From the NCBI GenBank assembly GCA_947172415.1, contig OX359189.1:1386501-1450500 (forward strand): DNA of 64,000 nt, written 5' to 3'. The position numbers and the translations under genes are program-made. The notes under the pieces were generated by a model that was not told the DNA's origin, made no database searches, and saw nothing but the letters and a program-made list of their open reading frames with translations. Position 1 is the stretch's first letter, and every line of letters begins with the position of its first letter. The stretch is from Chondrosia reniformis. Its lineage: Eukaryota; Porifera; Demospongiae; Chondrillida; Chondrillidae. Positions 34,071 through 44,992 of the stretch are shown piece by piece.

Positions 34071-37000
34071 TCATATAACTTCATGCACCCGAAAAGTGGG
34101 ATTTGAAAACAAAAGTGGAAATTTGGATTTATATGGTGAAGATTGGTAACGGATTGCATCACAGAATCTGGACCACTTTGCCGGCTCAAGGTCACTCATC
34201 TCTGGTCCACCTTCTGTTAGGTGACCATTGGAGAGGTCCACGAGGTCCTTCAGTAGACAGTTGGGCAGATCAGGGTTTTGGTAGGCCATGCAGATGCTGT
34301 CCTCCAGAATAATGTAATCAGCACCCATCCCCTTCAGTGACTTGTGTACTCTCTTAGGATCAGTCTGTCCATAGATTTGGTAAACCTATAACATATTATA
34401 AACACATTAGACTTATTATTTCTAACAGTAATTCAATCAAATGTGAAATATTAAGCCTGAGTTAATAAATTTCACTTCTCTGTTATTTCAGTTGATTTTG
34501 AATGATAAACAGTTTATGGTCTGTTGACTATAAAGTCTTACAACTACAAACCTGAACTGTCCTTTCTCTAAGCAGCTTGTTTTCAAAGTGGGGATGGTTA
34601 ACCAGAGTCCTACCAGTACAGAGCTTGACTCCAGCCAACAGCTGCATGCTCCCAGCAAATGCTGCACTCAAAGGAGTATTTTCCCTTCATTAAGAATGAG
34701 GACTAGATGAATAAACAACTATAACAGTGGTCAATATCTATAAAAATTTGATACTGTTCTATAATACGTATGTATGTATAATTGTTGTACTTTAAAATTA
34801 GATAAAAACTGAATATCTAACACTGTATGGACATGTGTTCAAACAAGTATATAATACATTTAGTTTCACTTTCAGGATGAGTCATTATTTGAACATTCAC
34901 AATTGTGACACTCACTTTATCCAAGTCATCAACTGAACTGTATCTGGGTCGTGAAATCTCCTTGGGTTCGTTATATTGGAGCTAAAGTCGGAAAACCCCT
35001 AAAGTACAAGCATATTATTGTGGATCAATGGAGCACATACACATACGTACAATACCACACTCTGAATCGCTGAATACAAGTAGGCTTACTGTTACAATAA
35101 TGGCACAGCTCACTGTAACAAGGGTAACCCACTTCATTATTGGAACCTAATGGGACAGATGAACATTAGAGGTAATCATCATATACAGTGATAGGTCATT
35201 TCAAACAGTATCATATATAACTATGATACACATTTGAATTTGACTGGTAATGGGTAGCTAAGAAACTAAGAAAGATAAAATGGGTGAACTGCACAAATAA
35301 TGAAACGTAAATAATCACTGGGAATTATTGGGGCGAGCCTTAGCGAGCCCCACCTAGTGCGTAGTATGGCTGGAAGCGCTATGTATGTATGTATGTATAT
35401 ATGTCGCCGTACGTTCGCCCGGTAAATTTTTGCTGTGGTTGCCCGCTACAATTTTATGGCTCGGCGAACATGTCTGCTGCCCGCGATCGAGGTTTGGCAT
35501 TTTCCCTGATTGACATCTACCTTTTCCACTTCACTGATTTTAACTTCTGCCTGCCCTTTCCCACTGTCTCTCCTCATTACTTCGAACTCTTTGTGAGGTG
35601 CCTCCTATACCTTGGAGTGGCTTGAGCCGACCATTTCAAAGCGTTGCTCTCCATCCTTGAACTGCACAGGTGTCTCTTTCACTTGCCAGTTCACGAGAGC
35701 CACTGCAGTACGAGTGGCCTGTGCACTCTGTGTGCATGACCAGCACATGTGACTTTCCACTGTGTGCATTCATCATTGCTTCTTTCAATGCCACCCATTC
35801 AGCTTCAGCTAATTTTGCTCACCCTTTAACTATCCATGGTGCTAGCATGGCAGCCAGACATTGTGTGTCGCAGACACTGGCTGCACAGTACCACCACAGC
35901 ATTGGCATGTGCAGTGCTTAGCAAGGCTTGCCCCATAATGCTGTGCATTTCTCTAGTATTATGCTGAATCAGTACAAGTATTCAACCAACACTACATACT
36001 ATGCCACATCTAATAAGTTTCCTATTTACACATGAATACAGTTTACCTTTCCTTTACCAATAGCATTCATACAGGTAGATAGCTTTCATATAATGGAGTG
36101 TCAATAAGTACTAACAGCTATCAAGACAACTATCCCATGTATGTATGTATGTACATTTGGTATAACATACAGAGCTTAGAATGAACCATGTATCACTTAC
36201 ATAGGAAAATGGTTTCCTATCACGTGTCAATAAATATATAACTTTCCGTTGGTCTATCTCAACAAGGAAATACAGAATCACTCACCGCTTTTCCTCGTAT
36301 ATCAAAGTGGTGGAGAAGCCATACCCAGGCTCCATTGTTGGCTATTGTGGCCCCTACCAGTACACAGGCATACGGAGCAAACAGAATGAGAAACCTTCGA
36401 GCACTCAGTGCTATAACACCAAACAGGAAGAACTGGACAAAGAGGATAACATAAGATGACAGACGAAGATCACTCTTCCAAGGGTCACCTAAACTGGGTC
36501 TGGAGCAAGAGAGAAGAGAGCTGATATGTATCTAGGTAAACCAACAAGTACATCTTTCACTGTGACCGTAATAATCACCTCACAAGTGCAACTCACAGAG
36601 CAGTCTTATTCTGTAGGATGGACCATAGCTTCCTCAGCGTTATAACAGCCATGCCCACAGCAGCTGTCACTGCACACTGGAGGAGAGTCGTCTCATAGAC
36701 ATCCCAAAAGAAGTCGGCTCCAACTCTCATAAAAGCAGGTTCACAGAGGTAGATTAGCACCTCAAAATCTCTACAGAAATCAGCCATTCAAATCTTAGCA
36801 GTTGATCATCAAAATACTCAACTTTTTCAGAGTGCAAACCAAACCTTAAACTGTCTTGTTCAACTAGCCCAAATTTAGCTTGAACAAACTTGTAGATATG
36901 GTCATCTTCATCCACAGATATAACTACCTGAACAGAGATTTAGGAAAACAAGTCTCACCAGAACTGCACTTGTGATTTACAACAAAAACATTGCTGTGGG

Positions 37001-40000
37001 GATCAAGTAGATCCAGAGTTAAAATATCTTTTGACACCAAGGATGAACTATACTGTATTTTCACTTTGAAAGTTTCGTTATTTTAAAAGTAGTAGCTAAT
37101 TAGAAATGTACATATTAAAGAGGTTTGCACTGCTGAAGAATCTATTTAGATTGGTTGATGTCACAATATATCAAAAAGATGAGGGATAAGGTCAATTAGT
37201 AACAAAATAAACGCCTCAGGTCTACAGAAGAGCCTGGGCTACTAGTTTGAAATATAAATCAGTACCTTGAGTGCCTTGTTGATTCCCATCATCAGACAGA
37301 CAGGTCCTACACAACATATGATGAGCCTCAGAGTGGCGACCATTCGACTTGGCTTTAGAAGGGACATCACTCCCTGTTATAAGCAACAAATTGTCATTGA
37401 TACCACAGAGAAGGAGACATAGACAAAGCTCCTATTTGATTATTCTATTTTCCTACTACCTTAGTCTATACTGTGGCTTAAAATAATCTCTATGAAATAT
37501 TTACAATGATCTGCTATGTATCATAGAAACATTTATCACCTAGGAGTATTGGACAATATTCAATCTCAAATTTTCAGAAAATGCAGTTGAAACTGGTTTG
37601 TACAGGATTGAGTGTCTGACAACTAGGCTAGGTGACTAGCTGACTAGAAATAAAAGCTGATAGCAGAGAAGTGCTTCTGAAAACCAGTTTAGACATAATT
37701 AGACTAGTTTAGACATTAGCTATGTTGTATATACGTAGGTAACACACTTTAGTTATGTTAAAAATACTGTATATAAGTAACATACAGGAGTACCAGTACA
37801 TTGCTAGTCAGAGATACGTATAATCAAATGATACGTATAATCAAACGATACGTATAATCAAACCACAATGATTAAAATCATTTTGCAACCAATTAGAGGA
37901 ATAGTATTTGAACCCTGGATCACCTTCTATTTATACATTCAGTGCATACAGTATATACATACATTCAGTGTATACAGTATATACATACGTACATTCAGTG
38001 TATACAGTATATACATACATTCAGTGCATACAGTATATACATACATTCAGTGTATACAGTATATACATACATTCAGTGCATACAGTATATACATACATTC
38101 AGTGTATACAGTATATACATACATTCAGTGTATACAGTATATACAGTGTATACAGTATATACAGTATATACAGTATATACAGTATGGAGGATGTAATGTG
38201 TTGGCTTACTGATAGTGGAAGTGTGAGGACAACTGCTAAGAAGAGACTGATAAAGTACGATGTCAGGAGCATAGCATTACCAAACTGCAACCAGTAGACT
38301 GTCACCATAGCAACAGTTTTACATCCAAACAAAATCATCAACTGAAATATATAGATAACAATAGCACTTGGCATGAGGACCTGTTAGATAATATCCCACC
38401 CTACATATACGTATACTGTATGTATACATATATATACTGCATGTTGTGGGGAAAGCAGGAAGTTAAGATAACCAATGCAAATCATTCTCACCACATGTCT
38501 TCACCTCACCCCTCACCCCTCAGTCTTTGCCCTCACCCTCACCCCTCACCCCTCACCCCTCACCCCTCAGTCTTTGCCCTCACCCTCACCCCTCACCCCT
38601 CACCCCTCACCCCTCACCCCTCACCCCTCAGTCTTTGCCCTCACCCTCACCCCTCACCCCTCACCCCTCACCCCTCACCCCTCAGTCTTTGCCCTCACCC
38701 CTCACCCCTCACCCCTCACCCCTCAGTCTTTGCCCTCACCCCTCACCCCTCACCCCCTTACCCTCACCCCCTTACCCACCCTCACCTCTCATTCTCACCT
38801 GAGCCCTTTGCTGCACAGTGTTCCTACTACTCACCTGCCTGGAGGTTGTCAGCTGGAGGACCCACGCTGCCAGGTATCCTGCTCCTTCCAACAGAAAGAC
38901 AAACTGAGCAAACTGCCAGGACATTGCTGTTAGCAAGTTGAACAGGTACATTGCCGGCACACAGCACAAGGAAAAGGCTTTGGACAACTTCCCTCTCTGG
39001 TAGCCCAGCACAAGATACATCATCACAGTTAGGCTCTGCAGGCCAATGAATGGCATGGCAAAGCTCTCCCTCAAGGAAACACCAAACCTTAACCGGGTGG
39101 TGTGCTGACTGTAGAGTAGGAAGACCATGGACTGTCTAAATGCACTACACTTAACTACACAAAAACATTTGAGTATCTAAAATTATAATCTCAATTTCCT
39201 AATTAATACTTGATACAGTGAACCCTGTCTAGGAAGGACACTCAGGGAACTAAGAGATGTGGTCTTGGTAGTATTCCCTGAGACATCATGTCATTCATAT
39301 TGGGTACTCTCAATTATTAGGTATTACCTGATACTGTATTTTGTGCACTGAAAACACACAATAATAGCGACTTATAACTTTCTATAGAGACATGACCTTG
39401 CTCTCCACCTCTTCCTCCTTACACCTTATCCAGTGCCACACACACACTTACTGGTTGGTAGTGAAGGTGATGGCAGCCAGCACTCCTCCCCACAGTGACC
39501 CACTCATCAGCCAGGCTGTACAGAACAGACCAGCCACATAGGCTCCGTGGAGCAGGTAGACAGAGTCCATATAAAAATAAATTTCCCTTGTCTACAAAAG
39601 GTATTGTTCATGTAGTAATGACAGCCAGATTTAGTACATCCATGTAGCAATGTAATACTTAACAAATATAAAGTTCTAGATGTATCAGTTGTAGCAGCTA
39701 ATTTATGTTGCAACACCCCATTGGCATGTACCGGGTATGTACATCATATGTTGAATCAGTACTCTCTTCCTATATTAGCTTATTGGCAGAGCTTTAGATA
39801 TATAATTAATGTACATACTTGATAGCCTATGACTTTGTACAGTCCAGCTAGAATGATTTCAGGGAATATATTAAATCTACTGATAATGTTTACTGTTCTC
39901 AGGCTCTCGGTCTTATTGTCAAACTGCAGCCTGTGCAGACCTAGTGAACAGAAATCAACAACTGATAACAGAAGATTCTCAAGTACTCTTTGGAGCTAAT

Positions 40001-40439
40001 ATGCATACCAGTTTGCAGATCTGGAGACCGTAAGAGATCTTTATAATAAGAATAATATAGACCTGCTTCAGTGCGGAAGGAGATCTCGCGTTCTAGTTCC
40101 TGTAGAACAGAAGATTAGCAGAGAATATAACACGATACCCGATCAAGCGATCGCTTAATGCATATACGTACAGCAATTAATTAATTAATCAATCTTTATT
40201 GCATGCGATACTCCAATTATTCTTACTGTGATTTTGGAAAACTTGTGATCGCTTTCGTGCATCTCCTTCATCAACCTGCTGTGCGTGTAACCCAACCCAA
40301 CGGCCAGTGTTAGACCAAACATTATTAGCAAGAACTTGATGGCATCCTTCTGAAGCTCATTTTTGGAGGAAGGGGCAACGAAATTGCTAGATCCGTTTGA
40401 TTCCTTGGAACTTTCATTCGCGGACCGCTGATCAGACAT
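34071..40439 (-). CDS. DPY19L: DPY19-like tryptophan C-mannosyltransferase
   Basis: Multipass ER protein of the DPY19 family, which transfers mannose from Dol-P-mannose to tryptophan in WxxW-type motifs of secretory proteins. Fourteen exons on the minus strand: 40227-40439, 40009-40099, 39819-39940, 39452-39591, 38835-39135, 38210-38341, 37266-37373, 36845-36927, 36597-36770, 36286-36499, 35090-35146, 34916-34998, 34552-34684, 34071-34385. They give 721 residues in consistent phase, within the family's 675-760. The first TM lies in exon 1, followed by the diagnostic EISFRTEAGLYYSYYK (76-91). Many hydrophobic helices follow, then WIKENTP, AVFAGSM-like AAFAGSM, TGRTLVNHPHFE and YIILED near the C-terminus. 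Which vertebrate DPY19L is closest is not decided. Introns hold a DNA transposon and two minisatellites. Confidence 0.93.
35329..35935. mobile_element. Non-autonomous DNA transposon in DPY19L intron
   Basis: Imperfect terminal inverted repeats begin TTGGGGCGAGCCTTAGC on the left (about 35329) and TATGGGGCAAGCCTTGC on the right end read inward (about 35935). The left end is itself palindromic (GGGGCGAGCC...GAGCCCC). The body is GC-richer than its surroundings. It has an (ATGT)n run and minus-strand frames such as VQFKDGEQRFEMVGSSHS, possibly a remnant of a captured or ancestral coding segment, but no transposase. Confidence 0.7.
37925..38185. repeat. 26-bp minisatellite in DPY19L intron
   Basis: About nine copies of ATTCAGTGTATACAGTATATACATAC with TGTATAC/TGCATAC variation, ending in a (CAGTATATA)n tract. 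It adjoins the exon at 38210-38341. The plus-strand frames across it are repeat products. Confidence 0.9.
38506..38800. repeat. C-rich minisatellite, G4-prone on the gene strand
   Basis: Tandem CTCACCC blocks punctuated by CAGTCTTTGCC, in the intron just after the DPY19L exon at 38835-39135. Because the gene runs on the minus strand, its pre-mRNA carries GGGGUGAGGGGUGAGGGG-type runs able to form stacked G-quadruplexes. Open frames on the plus strand are repeat products. Confidence 0.9.
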
Positions 40440-40568
40440 CTTTATCGAGTATCGTCTGATAACTTCAAATTATACTGCAAAATTAATGATTTGTGGTCGA
40501 TTAATACATATAGTCTATACTAATGATACCAGTAAAATATAAACTGTACTAAAGGTTCACTAAATAGG

Positions 40569-43316
40569 TCAGGGTTCATCCATAGCCATCAGCAATATGA
40601 TGGGACAGTGGTCGCTACCATGTACCTCTGCTCTGATTATGTTGTCACACAGGTTGGGTAGCAACCGGTGGGAAATGACAAAGTAGTCCAATCTCCTGTT
40701 AGTAGAAGGAAGAGGAAAACCCTATATAAAGTACATGTGAACAACTACTAGAGAGGACAAGACATTCTCAGCCTTGTTCATCCAACACACACATACAAGG
40801 GGTCACTGACTGCCAACAATCTCTTAGTATATACAGATCTAGAAGCGGGGAGTGCCAAGTTATATAGTAGTGCAACGGAAAGGATAAATTAGGTGTAAGG
40901 TCTCCAAGAGAATATGGCTGATACAAAGTTAGACTCTTAAAGGTAGTGCTTCAGTAATATCTCACTAAATCTGCCACTGAATATGTTTTCACTTCTGGTT
41001 CTCAAAAATAATGAGGTAATGCTATTAATATGCCTCAATGTTAGCTATTAATACTGGCCTTTCTCATAAACCACATATTAAAGAATGTATGGCAATCTCC
41101 TGTGTCTCGTGGTTAGCTACTCCTAGCAACACTACACCCACCAGCCAACATTCCTAGCTCGTGCGTTCATCCTGTAGGACCAGTAGCTGTAGGCCCCGGC
41201 TTGGTCAGGGTAGAGGTGGCGGAAGGAGTCCACATAGCCTAGCTCTAGCAGCCCAGTGAAGCTGTCTCTCTCCTCCTGAGTGAAACCAGCAGTGTTCTTG
41301 TTGCTCTTTGGGTTAGCAAGATCTATACACACATAAATGAAGCCCTATATAGGTATAAGTATAGGAGAACAGTCTATTCTAATTGTACTTCCTTAGCCTC
41401 ATATTGATGTCAACCATGTTAGGAAAAGGTGTCTTAGACATTCATGTAGCACACTGTCATTATTCAACAATCATAAAGATAATAGTAGTAAGATAGTATT
41501 TTCAGAATATGTAATTATGTGTGCAGTATACATCTGTGGTTTTGCAATCATAATACTTTGCAAGTGCTAACTTGCATGCATTAGTAAATAGATCCGTCTA
41601 AACTAATGACTATTTAGCTAGATCTACACCTGCACATACATAACACAGATTAAGGAAATATTAGCAAACACATAATTACACTAGCACAGTGTGTCTCTTG
41701 ACCTATAGGATTGTGTGCTACATTTAAATCTCCTGTGTAGATAATTGGTTTCTGATCATCAAGTTTCTTTATAAAGGTCTTAAAAGCTTTATCCCACTCC
41801 ATCCTGTAGTCCAGTCTGTGACAGAGACAATAAAGATATATATGCATGGTAAATGAACTACATGTAGAAATACATAAATAATAGCTACTGTAATATATAC
41901 AGTATAACATATCCAGGTATATTGATTTAGGTACGCATATTTATAACAGCACTGTGTGAAGAAATAGTGCATCCTCAATATCTAACCTCTTTAACTTGTC
42001 CCCTGCATTTGGAACATCTAAGAGAGATCAGATGATGACATATATAGTATACAGGATGTCGAATCAAATAACTACATGTAATATGTAATGTGTGCCTATT
42101 TGTCCAATGGTTACTTACAACATCCAACAAAGAAGAACTTTTCATACTCTGCCACAATTAAACGTCCCTCTTGATCATGCTCCTCAATACCCATTCCAAA
42201 AGTGACTTTCAATGGTTTGGCTTTGGAATAGAAACTAGAAGTGAAATTGGAAATATGCAAGTTCTTTACAAAGACCAAAAATTATGTTTTCTCTCTCTCA
42301 GTACAACGAGTACAGAATGATCTTTCCTACCCAGTTCCACTGTATCCCTTCTTGCTGACACAGCTGTTCCAGTAGCTGGTGTATCCGGGAATGTCTAGGA
42401 GGTCCAATGGGAGGGACCCTTTGTCACACTTGGTCTCCTGAAGACATATCACATCTGGACTTTCCTCCTCCAAGTACTTTAGAGGGTTATTCTTCAACCA
42501 AGCACGCACACCATTGACATTCCAGGAGCAGGCCTTAAAGTTCCATACTCTGCAGTTAACACAGTAAACCAGTCAACAAGCAACCACTTACAACTGACCC
42601 AGAACTACCTTCCATCCGATGTCTTCTTGTCTGCCAACTTAAAGTCAAGTTTGGACAGGTCAGTTTTGGAGGTGACCTCATCCTTGACCTTCCCCTCCAC
42701 ACTCCCATCAGTCTCCTCCTCTTTTGAGACACTCTTAACCGTTAGCTTGGACTGTTTGGCTGTCGGTTTAGCTACTTTGGGCTCTGACTTCTTCTTACGC
42801 TTAGCTTGAGGCACCTACATGTCATAGCAACATGATCATGTGATCATCATGTGACTTTGTGCAGTGAATGACAAACTTGTACAACATGGCTGATTGATTG
42901 ATTGCTATTATTATCATTTATCTATATATTAAGGACCAAGTGTCTGTGTGCCATGTATTCTAGGGTAGCATTGACTCCATCCAGCACTTTACACGTATGA
43001 TAATAATGACAGCCCAACCCTAATATTTGATGTATGATCCGAATGAATGCTAAATGTTCATTGATACTGTACATGTGTTTTATGAAGTATTTCTACTTCG
43101 ACTAGCTACGCTTACCTCTTCAGCAATTGGATCTGATGAGGAATCATCTTTGTCTTCCTTTACCTTTTCGGATACTTTCACAGCGCGTCCCTTCTACAGT
43201 GACACAGAACACACCATACATACATATAAGGAGTGATATAGAGATAAATACCCTTCGGTTATTTAAAGCAATCTAATCACAACTATTATCATTTCACTCA
43301 CCTTTCTTGGAGGCAT
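40569..43316 (-). CDS. APEX1: AP endonuclease 1 (base excision repair)
   Basis: Nuclear class II AP endonuclease that incises DNA 5' to abasic sites. Nine exons (43302-43316, 43116-43193, 42609-42814, 42331-42549, 42119-42234, 41987-42017, 41703-41815, 41142-41322, 40569-40695) join to 361 residues. The N-terminal 95 or so residues are a Lys/Ser/Glu-rich nuclear-targeting tail. The catalytic domain has [13 protein letters not shown] (C107 aligns with redox Cys65 of human APE1), LQETKC (E138), YVPNAG (Y212), YTGDLNVAH (D251, N253), [15 protein letters not shown] and GSDHCPI (D348, H349). All expected catalytic residues are present. The donor GTGGGT after 41142 was chosen because it restores GWRLDYF. 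It is divergent from GET1 and 129 bases upstream of DPY19L. Confidence 0.96.
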
Positions 43317-43464
43317 TGTGTACACCAGTTGTTTCAAGTTGACAGACCAAGTGTTTCTTGTAGAGAGGTCTTTAGTACGTCCTAAGCCTATCAAAATCCT
43401 TTTGCAGCTTTTTTGCAGGACGGTGAATAGAAAACGCATCAATTGTTAAAACGCGAATTCAGGG
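43317..43464. promoter_or_regulatory. Shared upstream region of APEX1 and GET1
   Basis: 148 bases separate the two divergent ATGs, so both promoters and 5' UTRs must fit here or overlap transcribed sequence. No TATA box is evident. Confidence 0.55.
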
Positions 43465-44743
43465 ATGGAAAAAATGTCCCTAATTGTAGAAGTAAATACT
43501 TTTGCAGTTATTTCTACTGCCTTACTGGCTCTATTAGCCTACTTGGTACATCATGGGTCGTCATACCTGAGGAAGAAGGTACTCTATGGTTTATAGTGGT
43601 GAAGTATACCCGTGTTTGTTGCAGAGTGTAGATCTCGTGTGTTGAGTGCATTGGTGTTTCAATTGTAGATCCTCAGAGCCATAAATAAAGAACCCAGTGA
43701 TGCGAGGCAGTTGAAATTGGAGATATCAGACTTATTAAAGGAATTGGGTACACTAAATATCGTAGTAAGTCTACTAGCTAGGTATATATGCACTTCACAC
43801 AGTAGGTTGTACATACAGCTGTAGTTATTTATTTGTCGAAATGTACAGAGTACTTTCTTCTTATGTATTTAGGAAGACTTTGTGAAATATTCACGTATTC
43901 AGAGAAAGATTGGTGAAAAGAGGAAGACGTTAAATGAGTTTGGTGAGTGTGTGAAAGAGCCTCCCAATTCGTAGCACATGCGTATTTATAAGTGTACTCT
44001 AGCACTGTATCACATATAAATGTATCTTGTACATACATAGAGTCCACATTTCAATCTTCAAGGAGATCACTTTGGTTGAAAGTTACAATTTTTCTTATAT
44101 TCTGCCAAGTAAGTTGTAGTAACCTGTGTACAAATATAGTCACCACTCCATGTGTGCATTGAACTCTATGGGGTGCATGTTCCTCATTATTATTCATAGA
44201 GTGTTCACTGAGTATATATGACAAGGAATGCACATATTTAAGAGGCATACGTATATTGATGAGCCTAATTAATATATATACTGTGAATATAATAATGAAC
44301 CTGTTTTATATACGTACATATAAATCTTTGGTTGAACGTGATAAGTTCAACGCAGTTAGAAGAAATCCTTACTGTACTATTTAATATAATAGTGAACCTA
44401 TTTAACTTATAAACTCCTCTGTGTGTTATGTAGTGACTGCACATAATGAATGACAAATGTGCTGTTCCATACTCTTTAGATTGCACTTCACGGAACTGGA
44501 GCAATACTGACACATGGATCTAGACTTATAGTGCTAAATTCTACTGTATGGGGCCCGTTACTATGGTTACTATCCATTCCTTTTGGGGACAAAGGTATAC
44601 CCGTGCTATATACAATAAGTTGGTCTCATTTGTAAGACTCCAACTTGTGTGTGTGTGTAGGTGAAGTGAGTCCTGTGGTTTGGATGCTGATCTGCAGACA
44701 AAGTTTCTCCACTGTCACAAGACTACTAGCGAGCAGACACTAG
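43465..44743 (+). CDS. GET1: Guided entry of tail-anchored proteins factor GET1 (WRB)
   Basis: ER membrane receptor subunit for GET3-mediated insertion of tail-anchored proteins. Six exons (43465-43578, 43669-43764, 43873-43942, 44041-44108, 44480-44594, 44661-44743) give 181 residues (family about 174). TM1 is at 9-28. A charged coiled coil (38-95, with EDFVKYSRIQRKIGEKRKTL matching the family's DEFAxYAxLxRKxxK pattern) contacts GET3. Two C-terminal hydrophobic segments follow around 103-118 and 130-155. Sequence outside the coiled coil is weakly conserved, so identification rests on topology plus the coiled-coil signature. A second in-frame ATG is nine bases downstream. Confidence 0.8.
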
Positions 44744-44992
44744 CTCATTCCAGTTATGTACATGTTTATATATTTATATACGTAACATTGAACATAATTA
44801 CATCAATGAGTCTGTAATTTATAATGTCATGCATGGTCTCAAGGTAGTATATTATACCACTGGATATAGGGTACATATAGTATTATATTTAACTGAACTT
44901 GAAGAAACTCAACATGCTCTGTAATTTGGTCTGTAAATGCACTAAATTATATGATTAAATTTTAAAATATGTACATTTAACATTAAATATTA

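Noticed and set aside
37890-37925. Minus-strand GGGTTCAAAT resembling a tRNA T-loop
   Set aside because: No paired T stem, anticodon arm or acceptor stem around it; no tRNA was found elsewhere either.
37868-38297. Tyr/Ile-rich plus-strand frames (QYIHTFS repeats)
   Set aside because: Translations of the 26-bp minisatellite.
38420-38941. Three overlapping Pro/His/Leu-rich plus-strand frames
   Set aside because: All cross the C-rich minisatellite in a DPY19L intron; repeat products without coding signature.
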